From NCBI GenBank assembly GCA_016650295.1, contig JAENWA010000067.1, positions 1 to 43,270 of the forward strand: a stretch of DNA of 43,270 bases, written 5' to 3'. Source of the stretch: Desulfuromonadales bacterium (GTDB lineage Bacteria > Desulfobacterota > Desulfuromonadia > Geobacterales > Pseudopelobacteraceae). Below the pieces are notes generated by a model, which worked only from the letters and a program-made list of their open reading frames with translations, was not told where the DNA came from and made no database searches. A program made the position numbers and the translations under genes. How positions within the stretch are numbered: position 1 is the stretch's first letter; every line of letters begins with the position of its first letter. Shown here piece by piece: positions 33,941-42,964 of the stretch.

Positions 33941-34558
33941 CTATACGCAGCAGCCTGCCATGCCGACCGTATCCGGCTGTTCGGCAATCAACCCGTCGGC
34001 AAAGTTCTCGCGGGTATACCCGTTAACCACAATTTCCAGGTGACCGTCATTAGGGCAAAACAGCAACCCGTGAACCGGAACATCCTGCGGAATCAAAGGG
34101 TTATGCCGGATTATCTTCACGACACGTTCAATGTTCTCGATGGGGTGCGCAAATACCCCCAGCCACTGTTTCAAGTCAGGCACATGAATATCGATCACAT
34201 CCGGCGAGATACCCCGCCTGACCATGTCGCGTTTGACCGACTCGGCATCTATGGCGGCCATGCCGCAGTCACGATGGCCGATGACAAAGATCTCTTCCAC
34301 CCCCAGCATGAAAACTCCGGCTACCAGGCTGCGGATAACCGCGCCGGACATGGGATCGACGATGGTGTTGCCGGCGTTCTTGATAACCTTGGCTTCACCC
34401 CGCTTGAGCCCCATGGCCGGTTCGAGGAAATCGACCAGACGGGTGTCCATGCAGGTAAAAATGGCAATCTGCTTTTTTGGAGATTTCGGCAATGGCGGAA
34501 AGGCATTGGGCCGGACAAAATTTGTATTGGCGGCAAGAATGGAGTCCAGCTTGGTCAT
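33941..34558 (-). CDS. Beta-class carbonic anhydrase
   Basis: This is a 205-residue zinc enzyme interconverting CO2 and bicarbonate. The ligands are in place: C36 and D38 in FTCMDTRLVDFLEP, H95 and C98 in VIGHRDCGM. KNAGNTIVDP and GAVIRSL are family blocks. The ATG at 34558 is preferred over a GTG two codons earlier. A predicted promoter precedes it. Supply of bicarbonate would help the ppc-encoded enzyme and other carboxylases, although the genes are not neighbours. Confidence 0.94.
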   Translation of the reverse strand: MTKLDSILAANTNFVRPNAFPPLPKSPKKQIAIFTCMDTRLVDFLEPAMGLKRGEAKVIKNAGNTIVDPMSGAVIRSLVAGVFMLGVEEIFVIGHRDCGMAAIDAESVKRDMVRRGISPDVIDIHVPDLKQWLGVFAHPIENIERVVKIIRHNPLIPQDVPVHGLLFCPNDGHLEIVVNGYTRENFADGLIAEQPDTVGMAGCCV

Positions 34559-34603
34559 ATACACCAGCCCCGAGAGAAAGTGGATTTCAGATCAAGAATC
34601 GAC

Positions 34604-34632
34604 ACTGTACTAAAACATCGAATCGAATGCAA
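34604..34632 (-). promoter_or_regulatory. Predicted promoter of the carbonic anhydrase gene
   Basis: On the minus strand TTGCAT (34627-34632), 17 bp, then TACAGT (34604-34609), about 45 bp upstream of the start. A small hairpin (GTTTGA TT TCAAAC) lies just upstream of the -35 box. Consensus match only. Confidence 0.4.
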
Positions 34633-34692
34633 TTTGTTTGAAATCAAACCTGTTTTTCCGTGGAATATTTTATATGGTCAAACTTCTCGGAC

Positions 34693-35619
34693 TCAAACCG
34701 GCAGTTCATCCACAACAATCAACCCTTCCAGCAAACCGAAGTCGCTGACGGTAAACCTGTTGAAACCGAAGCGTTCCATGGTATGCAGGGTAATCAGTGT
34801 GCCGGCGATAATCAGGTCTTCCCTCCCCTTTTCCAATCCCGGTATTGCCACACGCTCTTCCAGGGAAAGCGGCAGCAGCAGCGAGTAAATCCGTCGGATT
34901 TCATCGATACCGAGCACCGAACTATGCACCTTGCGGTAATCATAGGTTGCCATCTGCTGGCTGATTGCCGCCAGGGTCGTCGCGGTTCCGGCGGTTCCGA
35001 TCAGCACTGTATTTTCAGGCGTGACAGCGCTGTTCGAGCGGGTAATGTCGCGGGTCAGCTGATCGAGTTCACGGCATATTTTTTCGGACATCTCCGCCGG
35101 CGTGCCCTTCCCTTCCGTCAGCCGCACCACCCCCAAGGGCAGGCTTTTGATGAACTCAGCGCTGCCGCCATGCGAGAGGGTGTATTCCGTGCTGCCACCG
35201 CCCACATCGAAGACCATCAGGTTGTCCCGCCGCTCCGCCAGTCCCGCAATAACGCCGGCCAGGGTCAAGGCGCCTTCCTGGTGCCCATCGATAACAGCCA
35301 GCCTTATACCGGTCTGGCGCTGGATTGCTTCCACGAACTCACGTCCGTTGGCGGCATCCCTGATCGCGCTGGTGGCAACCGCCCGTGGATTCGATACCCC
35401 ATAGCTCTCCATGATTTCGGCAAAACGTCCCAGGCACGACGATCCCCGCTGAATGGCCTCGGCGGATAACCCCGTGACCCGGTCGAATCCGCCTCCCATG
35501 CGAACAATCTCCCGTTCGATCCTGACATACTCGAAACTGCCGTTCGGGTGACGGTCGGCCACCAGCAGGCGGGCCGTATTGGTACCGAAATCTATGGCCG
35601 CTACGCGTCTGATGCTCAT
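34693..35619 (-). CDS. Ppx/GppA-family phosphatase
   Basis: This is a 308-residue enzyme with the sugar-kinase/actin fold. Motifs are AAIDFGTNTARLLVAD (phosphate 1), ATSAIRDAANGREF, VFDVGGGSTEYTL (phosphate 2) and LIGTAGTATTLAAI. The short length, without the extra HD-like domain, is typical of single-domain exopolyphosphatases or pppGpp hydrolases; sequence alone does not separate them. It overlaps the stop of the Na/Pi-type transporter gene by 4 bp (ATGA), which supports a role in phosphate or polyphosphate metabolism. Confidence 0.93.
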   Translation of the reverse strand: MSIRRVAAIDFGTNTARLLVADRHPNGSFEYVRIEREIVRMGGGFDRVTGLSAEAIQRGSSCLGRFAEIMESYGVSNPRAVATSAIRDAANGREFVEAIQRQTGIRLAVIDGHQEGALTLAGVIAGLAERRDNLMVFDVGGGSTEYTLSHGGSAEFIKSLPLGVVRLTEGKGTPAEMSEKICRELDQLTRDITRSNSAVTPENTVLIGTAGTATTLAAISQQMATYDYRKVHSSVLGIDEIRRIYSLLLPLSLEERVAIPGLEKGREDLIIAGTLITLHTMERFGFNRFTVSDFGLLEGLIVVDELPV

Positions 35620-37262
35620 TCAGCCCTCCGTACCGGCATCCCCAGAATACTCCAGCACAGTTCCGCAATCGCAACTATCGCTGACGACATATTGTTGAAC
35701 AGCATCATGGCCTGCGGCAGACAGACACCGGAGCTGATTCTGTCAAAATGGGCCTGTTTGACACGATCAAAACTGCTGCGGGTGGCAAGCTTGATCTGAT
35801 GCAGGTCCTCAACGCTGATCGGCTGGCCGCTTCTGACCGTATCTTCGGTAGCGGTCATGACATCGCCGACGGTAGCGATCAGGGATTTGAGATCAGCCAT
35901 GGCATCGTCGGAAAAGATGACGCCGGCCACCTTGCGTGCCAGGATGTCGTCAAGCACCTCTTCACAGCGATCTCCGATATGTTCGAGAACCGTAACAGTT
36001 TGCAGCAGCCCGGGGATCTCGTAACTTATCTCGGGGCTCTTCGTGGAACGGGAAAGCAGGGCCAGGTACGAGGTGATTTCATGATTGAGTGAATCAAGGA
36101 CTTTTTCGTGCTGACGGATGGTTTCAGCCCTGCGTGAATCAAACTCGAAAAGAATCTCGCGTACATCCCCAAACATGAAGGAGGTCACGCTCATCATCCG
36201 TACAACCTCTTTGCGGGCCTGTTCTATGGCTATGGTAGGGGTGTTGATGATGCGCAGGTCCAGATAACTTGCGCAGGGCTGGGCGGAATCCACTCCATGA
36301 TTAGTATGATCGGCACCTTCCGATGATGCCAGCAGACGCGAAACCGGACCACTCAGGGCGACACAACAGATGGCTGCACACATGCTGACGATTGTATGCA
36401 GCCATGCAAGACGGGAGAAGAGCTCTTTGCCGTTATTTCCGGCAATTGCCGAAAATCCGGGAATTGTGCCGTCTGCCAGCAGTGGCGATAAGAGAACAAA
36501 CAGCAGCCCGACAATTAAAGAAAGCGTAAAAAACACCACGGCAACCCGTCGTGAGATAAAATTGCCCCCCACAGATGCCAGATTGCCCATAACCGCAACA
36601 CCGACCAGGCCGCCCGCAACCATGGCCGCCGAGCTTGCATCACTGATCTGATGGTTGTTCATCAGTGAAGCGATGATCGCTATTGTTGAAGCAGCCGACT
36701 GCACCAGAAATGATACGACTGCTCCGAAAACCGCCGCCAGGGCGGTCATACGATAAAAGATGCCGCTGAAAAGCTCATAGAGCGGGTGATGGTCAATCGG
36801 GCGGTAACTCCCCTCCAGCAGGGTCAGTCCCAGAAACAGCAGACCCACGCCCAGCAGCAGATCACCGGCATTGGCCATACGCCGCCGCCTTGCGAAGAAT
36901 TTGAGCAGAACGCCGATAAATACCAAAGGGGTGGCAATCAGGCTGTGGGGGATAATGTGTAGATGAAGGGTCAGTGAAGCCCCGATCAGGATACCGCCCA
37001 GGACACTCATGGCCTGAAAGGCGTTCAGAACTCCACCGTTAACCAGACCGATAGTGAAAATAACCGCGGCACTGCCCGAATTGACAGCCATTGACATGGC
37101 AATCCCGAACAGAAGCGAATAGAGGCGATTCGATGTAAACAGGGAAAAAATACGCCTGACACGGGCATCGGCTACCGTGCGGATACCGTCTGACATCAGA
37201 CGCATACCTAGCAGGAACAGACCGATACCACCCAGGGCGCCTTCAATCAGACTGAGAGGCAT
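35616..37262 (-). CDS. Na/Pi-cotransporter family protein with PhoU-like C-terminal domain
   Basis: This is a 548-residue membrane protein. The first about 310 residues hold eight or nine membrane helices in the two-fold NptA/PNaS pattern (LIEGALGGIGLFLLGMRLMS, then repeats ending LVQSAASTIAIIASL). A long cytoplasmic PhoU-like helical domain covers about 350-540 (HEKVLDSLNHEITSYLALLS and EHIGDRCEEVLDDI). The substrate motif QSSSATT of canonical members is altered: NSGSAAV in the first half and QSAAST in the second. Transport of phosphate is therefore likely but not certain. It is coupled to the Ppx/GppA gene. Confidence 0.85.
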   Translation of the reverse strand: MPLSLIEGALGGIGLFLLGMRLMSDGIRTVADARVRRIFSLFTSNRLYSLLFGIAMSMAVNSGSAAVIFTIGLVNGGVLNAFQAMSVLGGILIGASLTLHLHIIPHSLIATPLVFIGVLLKFFARRRRMANAGDLLLGVGLLFLGLTLLEGSYRPIDHHPLYELFSGIFYRMTALAAVFGAVVSFLVQSAASTIAIIASLMNNHQISDASSAAMVAGGLVGVAVMGNLASVGGNFISRRVAVVFFTLSLIVGLLFVLLSPLLADGTIPGFSAIAGNNGKELFSRLAWLHTIVSMCAAICCVALSGPVSRLLASSEGADHTNHGVDSAQPCASYLDLRIINTPTIAIEQARKEVVRMMSVTSFMFGDVREILFEFDSRRAETIRQHEKVLDSLNHEITSYLALLSRSTKSPEISYEIPGLLQTVTVLEHIGDRCEEVLDDILARKVAGVIFSDDAMADLKSLIATVGDVMTATEDTVRSGQPISVEDLHQIKLATRSSFDRVKQAHFDRISSGVCLPQAMMLFNNMSSAIVAIAELCWSILGMPVRRAE

Positions 37263-37329
37263 TATTGATGCTCCGGCTGTTGCAGCAGATTTTAAAGGGA
37301 GACAGGAACAGGGCAGACCCGGGACAGAC

Positions 37330-37605
37330 CTATCCGAGAACTCGTTCCTTCAATTCCTTGCCAACCTTGAAGAAAGGGAGTTTCTTGGGTTTAACCATTA
37401 TGGGCTCACCGGTCTTCGGATTTCTGCCGGTATAGGATTCGTACTCCTTGATAATAAAACTGCCCAGGCCGCGAATTTCAATCCGGTCACCCTCGGTCAG
37501 GGCCTCGGTCATGGAACTGAAAACCAGGTTGACAATCTCTTCGGCGCGTTTGTTGGAAATATCCTTTTTGATGGCCAACTGTTCGACGAGTTCGGATTTG
37601 TTCAT
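37330..37605 (-). CDS. HU/IHF-family DNA-binding protein (IHF beta-like)
   Basis: This is a 91-residue architectural protein that bends DNA. MNKSELVEQLAIKKDISNKR opens the family fold. The beta-arm region GSFIIKEYESYTGRNPKTGE, with the NP tip that intercalates DNA, follows, and the end is PFFKVGKELKERV. GGAGG is 7 bp before the ATG at 37605, so a longer frame from 37629 is rejected. The pattern GRNPKTGE is closer to IHF beta than to HU. Confidence 0.94.
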   Translation of the reverse strand: MNKSELVEQLAIKKDISNKRAEEIVNLVFSSMTEALTEGDRIEIRGLGSFIIKEYESYTGRNPKTGEPIMVKPKKLPFFKVGKELKERVLG

Positions 37606-37654
37606 TTCAGTTCCTCCGGATACAGACATGATAGTAGTGCATATCTAACAGGGT

Positions 37655-38677
37655 TTAATGCTGGCATTTACTGAGATAACGCTTGAATATGTGAGCCGCT
37701 TCCGGCTGCCGATGGCACTCCAGCAGTAATTCATGCAGCTTCTCTGCCGCGGCCCGGGCCAGCGGAGTCTCAAGCAGACTGCCGTACAGCTTTATGGCAG
37801 CATCTGTATCACCTGAAAGCTGATACACCTCTCCCCGCATCATCAAAGCCTGACCTGCAAAGAGATCGTTGGCGATCATGTATTCAAGCTGTCCGGCCGC
37901 TTCCCCGAGACGGTTGTCTTCAAGCAACAAAAGCGCCAGCCCGAGGTGTGCCAGCGGATTACGGCTGTTTTCACTGATCGACCGGCGCAGTAAAGTTTCC
38001 GATTCGTTGATTTTGCCCAGTCGATGCAGAATCTTGCCTTTTTCGTAACAATAGATGTCACGATGTGAGCCGTCAAACCATTTTTCAAGTAAATCCAATG
38101 CTTCCTGATGGTTGTCCCGGCTTGCCGCGATGAACATGCATGCAAAATTCTCTCCCAATGAGGAGTAGCGATCATACATCTCCGGCGGAAGCTGGTGGAT
38201 CAGCAGGTCGTAATGTTCCAGCAGAGGAAGGTCTGTATCCATATCCGGCGGGACGTCGTGATCATCGGTTGCCCCGTGCGAACAGGAGGAACAGGAGGCT
38301 GACGTTGGCGCCATTTCTACTGTATCATTGTGTTTTTCAGGCATCTCGGCCAGCAGGGAATCCGCCTTTTCCCGTATTTTTGGATCATCGGTCAGTGTTT
38401 TTGCCAGTTCGAGATGTTCGACTGCCTTGTCGGCCAAGCCCTGGCGGAGGGCATGCTCCGCCTCATGCAGGTTGAGTTCAGCCATGGCGCACTTTGTCCC
38501 GGCAATTTTCATTTCCAGGGTCCGGGCGATATCGTCTTGTCCGTCCTTGCAGGCATCCCGTCCGGACTCGTAGGCCGACCGCGCTTCGTAGAAACTGTGC
38601 GCTGCAAAGAGGGTGTCCCCTTTTTTCAGATAATCTTCCGGACCGCGGGCAGAAAACAATTTCTTCAAAAAACTCAT
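37655..38677 (-). CDS. TPR-repeat protein of unknown function
   Basis: This is a 340-residue cytoplasmic protein built of helical TPR-like repeats. Residues 12-110 cover YLKKGDTLFAAHSFYEARSA to LHEAEHALRQGLADKAVEHL. A cysteine- and histidine-rich linker (SCSSCSHG, about 128-135) follows, with further repeats (GKINESETLLRRSISENSRN and GDTDAAIKLYGSLLE). It probably scaffolds protein contacts. GAGG lies 8 bp before the ATG at 38677. An upstream extension of 41 codons overlaps the methyltransferase and lacks such support. The C-x-x-C-H cluster could bind metal. Confidence 0.85.
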   Translation of the reverse strand: MSFLKKLFSARGPEDYLKKGDTLFAAHSFYEARSAYESGRDACKDGQDDIARTLEMKIAGTKCAMAELNLHEAEHALRQGLADKAVEHLELAKTLTDDPKIREKADSLLAEMPEKHNDTVEMAPTSASCSSCSHGATDDHDVPPDMDTDLPLLEHYDLLIHQLPPEMYDRYSSLGENFACMFIAASRDNHQEALDLLEKWFDGSHRDIYCYEKGKILHRLGKINESETLLRRSISENSRNPLAHLGLALLLLEDNRLGEAAGQLEYMIANDLFAGQALMMRGEVYQLSGDTDAAIKLYGSLLETPLARAAAEKLHELLLECHRQPEAAHIFKRYLSKCQH

Positions 38678-38691
38678 GCAATATACCTCGT

Positions 38692-40005
38692 TTATTTTTT
38701 CCGGAGCAGGGTAACGCTCTCCAGATGATAGGTCTGTGGAAACATGTCCAGCGGTACACACTCCCGGACAAGATAGCCGCTGTCCGCCAGCAGCCCGCAA
38801 TCACGGGCAAGGGTACTCGGATCACAGGAGACATAGATGATCCGGTCAGGATTCAGGCGGTACAGCTCCTGAACCAGCCCGGCAGCTCCGGCTCGGGGCG
38901 GGTCGATAATGATGGAATCAAAACGCCGCCCCTCGGCGGCAAGCCGCTTGACACCGGCAACAGCATCCGAGCAGATGAATTCGGCATTACGGATGTTATT
39001 CATCAGCTTGTTGGCGTTGGCAGCAGCAATGGAGCCGGCGTATTCCTCTATTCCCAGGACATCGGCAACATCGCGGGCGATGGGCAGCGAGAAATTGCCG
39101 TTGCCGCAGTACAGATCCAGTACGCTCTCTCTACCTTGAAAAGCGGCCAGCCGCCTGACAACCTCCAGCATGGCTCTGTTCTGATCCTGGTTGACCTGGG
39201 AGAAACCATCCGGCCGATAGGAAAGCCGGCAGGGCTGCCCTTCGGACTTTACAGCCGGCAGTGTGTAGGTCAGCTGTTCGTCGCCGTACAGGTTCTGCAA
39301 ACCGGTCTTACGGCCCGTGTCCAGAAACAGTCCGCTCAGGGGCAACAGGTCGGCCCGTTGCTCCCGGAAAAATGCCGCGGCAGCCGCGCTGTCACGCCCG
39401 TTATAGCTGATCACCGCCACAGCGCCATTTTCAGCGCAATTGATACTGATCTCCGGTATGACCGATTTTTCGGGAAACAACGCCAACACCGCTCGCAGAG
39501 AGGAGAGCGCCTGGTTGATGACCGGCAGGGCGATGGCACACCCCTGACCGACATCCTCCACCGTATGGGAGTTATTCCGGAAAAATCCGATCCGCAGCTT
39601 GTCGGCAGCCGTATGCAGTTTGAACTGTACGCGGCTGCGATAACCGTACTGGGATGGTGAGGGGAGCACCGGCCTGACGAGGTCACCGTCCACCCGTGCG
39701 CCCCGCCAAAGCGTATCGGCCAGGATCTGCCGCTTTGCCAGCAGCTGTTGAGCATAATCGATATGCTGCCAGGAGCAGCCGCCGCAACTGCCGAAAACCG
39801 GACAGGGCGGTGTAACCCGAGACGGAGATGGAACCAGCACTTCGACGATCCGGGCCAGCTGGTAGGAACGTTTTTCAGCCGTTATGGCAATCCGCAGCTC
39901 GTCACCCGGACAGCTGAAGGGTACGAAACAGACCTTGCCGTTGATCCGGCAGACGCCATTGCCGCCAAAGGCCAGCGAATCTATGGTTGTTATTGCCTCG
40001 TTCAC
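38692..40005 (-). CDS. RlmD/RumA-type 23S rRNA (uracil-5)-methyltransferase
   Basis: This is a 437-residue enzyme that methylates a uracil of 23S rRNA with S-adenosylmethionine. The N-terminal TRAM domain is about residues 1-58. A [4Fe-4S] cluster site follows at C68, C74 and C77 (PCPVFGSCGGCSWQH), with a fourth Cys in VGQGCAIALP. The SAM motif is VLDLYCGNGNFSLPIA, the catalytic stretch is IIDPPRAGAAGL and the nucleophile Cys is in IYVSCDPSTLARD. The start is a GTG at 40005 overlapping the upstream stop (GTGA). RlmC and RlmD cannot be separated with certainty. Confidence 0.92.
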   Translation of the reverse strand: MNEAITTIDSLAFGGNGVCRINGKVCFVPFSCPGDELRIAITAEKRSYQLARIVEVLVPSPSRVTPPCPVFGSCGGCSWQHIDYAQQLLAKRQILADTLWRGARVDGDLVRPVLPSPSQYGYRSRVQFKLHTAADKLRIGFFRNNSHTVEDVGQGCAIALPVINQALSSLRAVLALFPEKSVIPEISINCAENGAVAVISYNGRDSAAAAAFFREQRADLLPLSGLFLDTGRKTGLQNLYGDEQLTYTLPAVKSEGQPCRLSYRPDGFSQVNQDQNRAMLEVVRRLAAFQGRESVLDLYCGNGNFSLPIARDVADVLGIEEYAGSIAAANANKLMNNIRNAEFICSDAVAGVKRLAAEGRRFDSIIIDPPRAGAAGLVQELYRLNPDRIIYVSCDPSTLARDCGLLADSGYLVRECVPLDMFPQTYHLESVTLLRKK

Positions 40006-40397
40006 AGGTGATACCGCTGAAACGGCGCCCGCTGCTTGAGGGCCTTACGGTATTCACTCAGCACAAAGCTGTCGGCAAAATCATCCCGCAGAAGATAGGG
40101 CAGGACATTGGCATCGAATGATTCCAGCAGGTGTCGGCGAACGCTGTCGATCTCGCCCTCCGGCACCGCCATTTTTTCCAGGGTCCTGTAGAGGCGGACC
40201 GAACTCCCCAGACGCGTGATGGCATCCTGATAGTCAGCCGGGACGGAGAAAGCTGCGGCCGAGACCGGAACATCGGCACTGACCCGGATGCGGACGTGAT
40301 AATACCCGCCGAAATAATGGCTGGTGGCGTCCGTGACCGTGGCCTGAATACCGCCGCCCAGTGGACAGACCTTGATGATCTTGTCAGTGTCCGGCAT
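40002..40397 (-). CDS. Conserved hypothetical protein
   Basis: I do not recognise a named family for this 131-residue soluble protein. It has two beta-rich halves (IQATVTDATSHYFGGYYHVR) and a helical end. It lies between, and overlaps, an rRNA methyltransferase (GTGA) and a creatininase-like gene (14-bp overlap), indicating one operon. An accessory role in RNA modification is possible from context only. Confidence 0.75.
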   Translation of the reverse strand: MPDTDKIIKVCPLGGGIQATVTDATSHYFGGYYHVRIRVSADVPVSAAAFSVPADYQDAITRLGSSVRLYRTLEKMAVPEGEIDSVRRHLLESFDANVLPYLLRDDFADSFVLSEYRKALKQRAPFQRYHL

Positions 40398-41112
40398 GGT
40401 CCATCCCTTCCAGTTCCTTGACCAGGGCGACCAGTCTGGTTACCACCAGCTCTTCCAGTTTGGCTCCCTTTTCAGCCGTGGCCTTGCCGGGATCGCCCCA
40501 GACACCACCCGGCCAGTAGCGACGTTTGTCCCGCACCAGGATACCGGGCGGGAAGGAAGGAAATTCACGGGGCGCACTCCCCGTGACAAGATGGGGATGG
40601 GAATGAAGTATCCGCGAGGTCTCTATCTCGCCGGCATGGGCATCACCGGCTGTCTCGATCAGTCCTTGCCCCTCATCTTTGGCTAAGTCATATTCGGTCA
40701 ATACGGCCACCTGAATATCATCAAAACGTGCAATCAGCTCCTCGCCGGCATCCTGCAGCGCCATCCGGTGAGCCCCGCCGGCATGACCGGTCAGCGCGAC
40801 AAAATTCCGCAGACCGTGACTCCGCAGGGAGGTGACGATATCCGTAAAAAGTGCCTTGAGGGTGGCGGTTGAAATGGAGATGGTGCCGGGGTGACAGGCG
40901 GTGGAACGGCAGTTCCCGTAATGGATGGGGGGCGCCACAAACAGCTCTATCCGCTGGGAAGTCTTTTTGCAGACTTCATAGGCCTCAAGGGTATCGGTGG
41001 AGAGCGGCAGATGGGGACCATGCTCTTCCACGGAACCGAACGGTATCAGGACGGTCCTGCTCAGGGCCAGGCCGGCCTCGAAGCCGGTCATGGTCATCTC
41101 TTCTATGATCAC
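40384..41112 (-). CDS. Creatininase-family amidohydrolase
   Basis: This is a 242-residue metal-dependent hydrolase. Family motifs and metal ligands are in PFGSVEEHGPHLPLSTDT (E, H, D), GHAGGAHRMAL and DAHAGEIETSRIL (H, E). The family includes creatininase, MftE-like peptidases and an archaeal-type formamide hydrolase of flavin/deazapurine synthesis. Given the queE and queD genes directly upstream, with a 4-bp overlap, a role in deazaguanine or folate-type chemistry is a reasonable guess. Confidence 0.9.
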   Translation of the reverse strand: MIIEEMTMTGFEAGLALSRTVLIPFGSVEEHGPHLPLSTDTLEAYEVCKKTSQRIELFVAPPIHYGNCRSTACHPGTISISTATLKALFTDIVTSLRSHGLRNFVALTGHAGGAHRMALQDAGEELIARFDDIQVAVLTEYDLAKDEGQGLIETAGDAHAGEIETSRILHSHPHLVTGSAPREFPSFPPGILVRDKRRYWPGGVWGDPGKATAEKGAKLEELVVTRLVALVKELEGMDHAGH

Positions 41113-41858
41113 AGGGCCCCCAGCATTCTGTGCATCTGCGGGATCACCCGTACATCCGGCAGACGCGCCGAGGCGGTCTCCTGGAGCCGCAGCAGATGCC
41201 CGACCGTGATGCCGATCCCGCCCTCCACCAGAGACAACGGTTGAAGAAACAGCGGGGTTGCACGATCCACCTCTTCGATAATGCCGCAGACCTGATCGAT
41301 CTCGTCCTGCAGGGTATCATCGCAGATAACAACCTTGACCGAAGCGTTCCGGCCTTGCGCTACGCGCAAAAATTCCCGGTGCAGATTCCAGAGATGCTCC
41401 GTGCATCCGGATGTGGAAGGTAGCTTCATGTCCATACTGACATAATCGACCAGCTGTACGACCCGCTCCAGGGCGCCGGGCATGCTGCCGTTGGTCTCCA
41501 GGTGAATCGGCAGCAGCTGACGCAGCTCGGGCAGCCATTGACTCAGGCCGTCCGCGTACAAGAGCGGCTCTCCACCGGTTATGCTGATCGAGTGATGCGC
41601 CCCCGGCAGACCGGAACACCAGTTCTCCAGGATCATCAGGACATCATGAAGGAGCAGCGGTTGCGACAGAAGCATGAACTTCGACGAACCGGGGCTGATT
41701 TCCACGCGGCAGGTATCCCCCCCGGCATGGTCGGTGTCACAGTATCCGCAGTCCAGATTGCATTCCGCCAGCCGGATGAAGATCTGCCGCCTGCCGGCCA
41801 GCAAGCCTTCTCCCTGGATCGAAGAAAATATCTCGCTGATGCAGACCGCATCACTCAT
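41109..41858 (-). CDS. queE: 7-carboxy-7-deazaguanine synthase (radical SAM)
   Basis: This 249-residue radical-SAM enzyme rearranges 6-carboxy-tetrahydropterin to 7-carboxy-7-deazaguanine for queuosine. The cluster motif is AECNLDCGYCDTDHAG (C-x3-C-x2-C). IFSSIQGEG at the N-terminus and SITGGEPLLY are family marks. The ATG at 41858 overlaps the queD stop by 8 bp and is where similarity begins, so the longer frame up to 42008, which lies inside queD, is rejected. Confidence 0.94.
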   Translation of the reverse strand: MSDAVCISEIFSSIQGEGLLAGRRQIFIRLAECNLDCGYCDTDHAGGDTCRVEISPGSSKFMLLSQPLLLHDVLMILENWCSGLPGAHHSISITGGEPLLYADGLSQWLPELRQLLPIHLETNGSMPGALERVVQLVDYVSMDMKLPSTSGCTEHLWNLHREFLRVAQGRNASVKVVICDDTLQDEIDQVCGIIEEVDRATPLFLQPLSLVEGGIGITVGHLLRLQETASARLPDVRVIPQMHRMLGAL

Positions 41859-42219
41859 AATAACTGGCCGAGCAATTGTCCGATTCCCACACGGTAACCG
41901 AATCAACCTTGATAATATCGTTGTTGATCCGTTCCGAGATACGCTGATACAGATAGCGGGCGATGTGCTCGGAGGAGGGTGAGATGTTGCTGAAGGCCGG
42001 GTTGTCATTCAGGTATTTATGGTCAAGTTCCTGGATAATGACTCCGGATTCACGCTTCAGCACCTTGAAGTCAACAGCCAGGCCGGCCTTGTCAAGCTCA
42101 TCGGCGGTTACCGTCACTTCAACCTTCCAGTTGTGGCCATGCAGGTTTTCACAATCTCCCTGGTAGTTGATCAGGTTGTGAGCAGCGGCAAAACTCGTGC
42201 GGATCATCAATTTATACAT
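41851..42219 (-). CDS. queD: 6-carboxy-5,6,7,8-tetrahydropterin synthase
   Basis: This 122-residue enzyme converts dihydroneopterin triphosphate to 6-carboxy-tetrahydropterin, the step before QueE. The zinc histidines are in TSFAAAHNL and NLHGHNWKVEV. The Glu in TVWESDNCSASYYE ends the fold. AGGAG lies 6 bp before the ATG. I looked for a preQ1 riboswitch upstream and saw none. Confidence 0.95.
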   Translation of the reverse strand: MYKLMIRTSFAAAHNLINYQGDCENLHGHNWKVEVTVTADELDKAGLAVDFKVLKRESGVIIQELDHKYLNDNPAFSNISPSSEHIARYLYQRISERINNDIIKVDSVTVWESDNCSASYYE

Positions 42220-42329
42220 AAAAACTCCTGTAGATTAGTTGGGCGAAAAAATGGAAGTCAAATAGTACACAAAAATAATGAGAACCACAAGTAACGAGCG
42301 CACATCCTGGAAGCCTGACCCGTCTACCC

Positions 42330-42536
42330 TTTCCGGATTGAAGCAGTGCACGCTTTCGATCACTGTGCTTATTGAATCGGAAACTTCAGGTAACTCATGG
42401 ATAATGGCTATGGAAGGAAGCCAGCAGCATTCCGACTCTCCCCTGTCGTGTGATGAAGTTTTCTGACAGCGCGGTTGCCGACATGCTCCTCGCTGGAGAG
42501 AACGTCGAGGGCAACACCGAAAGACGGAGAGTGAGA
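42330..42536 (-). pseudogene. Decayed copy of the neighbouring metallophosphoesterase gene
   Basis: This stretch aligns along its length with 43066-43270, the functional copy at the window edge. Shared stretches include GACAGCGCGG, GCCGACATGCTCC and CGCTGGAGAG. It carries single-base indels that break the frame (for example in the GTGTGATGAAGTTTTCTGACAG section) and many substitutions. No frame longer than about 60 codons survives. The rest of the 360-bp gap around it (42220-42583) shows no other feature. Confidence 0.85.
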
Positions 42537-42583
42537 CACAAAGATAAAATAGCTTGGTAATCTTATAAAGAATCGCCTTTAAA

Positions 42584-42931
42584 CTATCTTGTAATCAGAT
42601 AGGTGAAAAGCAGTAATAATACCCCCAGCAGCAGCAAAATTGCCCATGACAGCATGCTCATGCGCTTACGGTCGTCGGAGTTCACGGTATCAGCCTGGCG
42701 TTCAGAAAGACGCCGGGTCATCAGCCGGGATGACAGCACGAAGATGATGATGCCCAAAACCCCGGAAAGAGCAGATGGCAGGACATCTCCGAGCGAGTGA
42801 CCGACTTTCCAGTTAACGATTAAGATCGCTGCCGTGAAACCGATTACTGCCATGATGCCGCCCAGCAGTTTGCCGAGCATGAACGGCAATAGTTTCATTT
42901 CGGATCTGAACTGACGGGATATGTTACCCAT
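42584..42931 (-). CDS. Small membrane protein of unknown function
   Basis: This 115-residue protein has three hydrophobic segments (LGGIMAVIGFTAAILIVNW, LSGVLGIIIFVLSS and SWAILLLLGVLLLLFTYL). A charged loop rich in Arg and Asp lies between the second and third. I do not recognise a family. GGAGG stands 5 bp before the ATG at 42931, which fixes the start over one at 42949. It lies between the metallophosphoesterase and its decayed copy, and all read in the same direction. Confidence 0.8.
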   Translation of the reverse strand: MGNISRQFRSEMKLLPFMLGKLLGGIMAVIGFTAAILIVNWKVGHSLGDVLPSALSGVLGIIIFVLSSRLMTRRLSERQADTVNSDDRKRMSMLSWAILLLLGVLLLLFTYLITR

Positions 42932-42964
42932 CCGGGCCTCCTGAGGCAATCAGCCCATTGAATC

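Noticed and set aside
42220-42300. preQ1 riboswitch upstream of queD
   Set aside because: No preQ1-type stem with the C-rich loop and A-rich tail was found in the 80 nt before queD.
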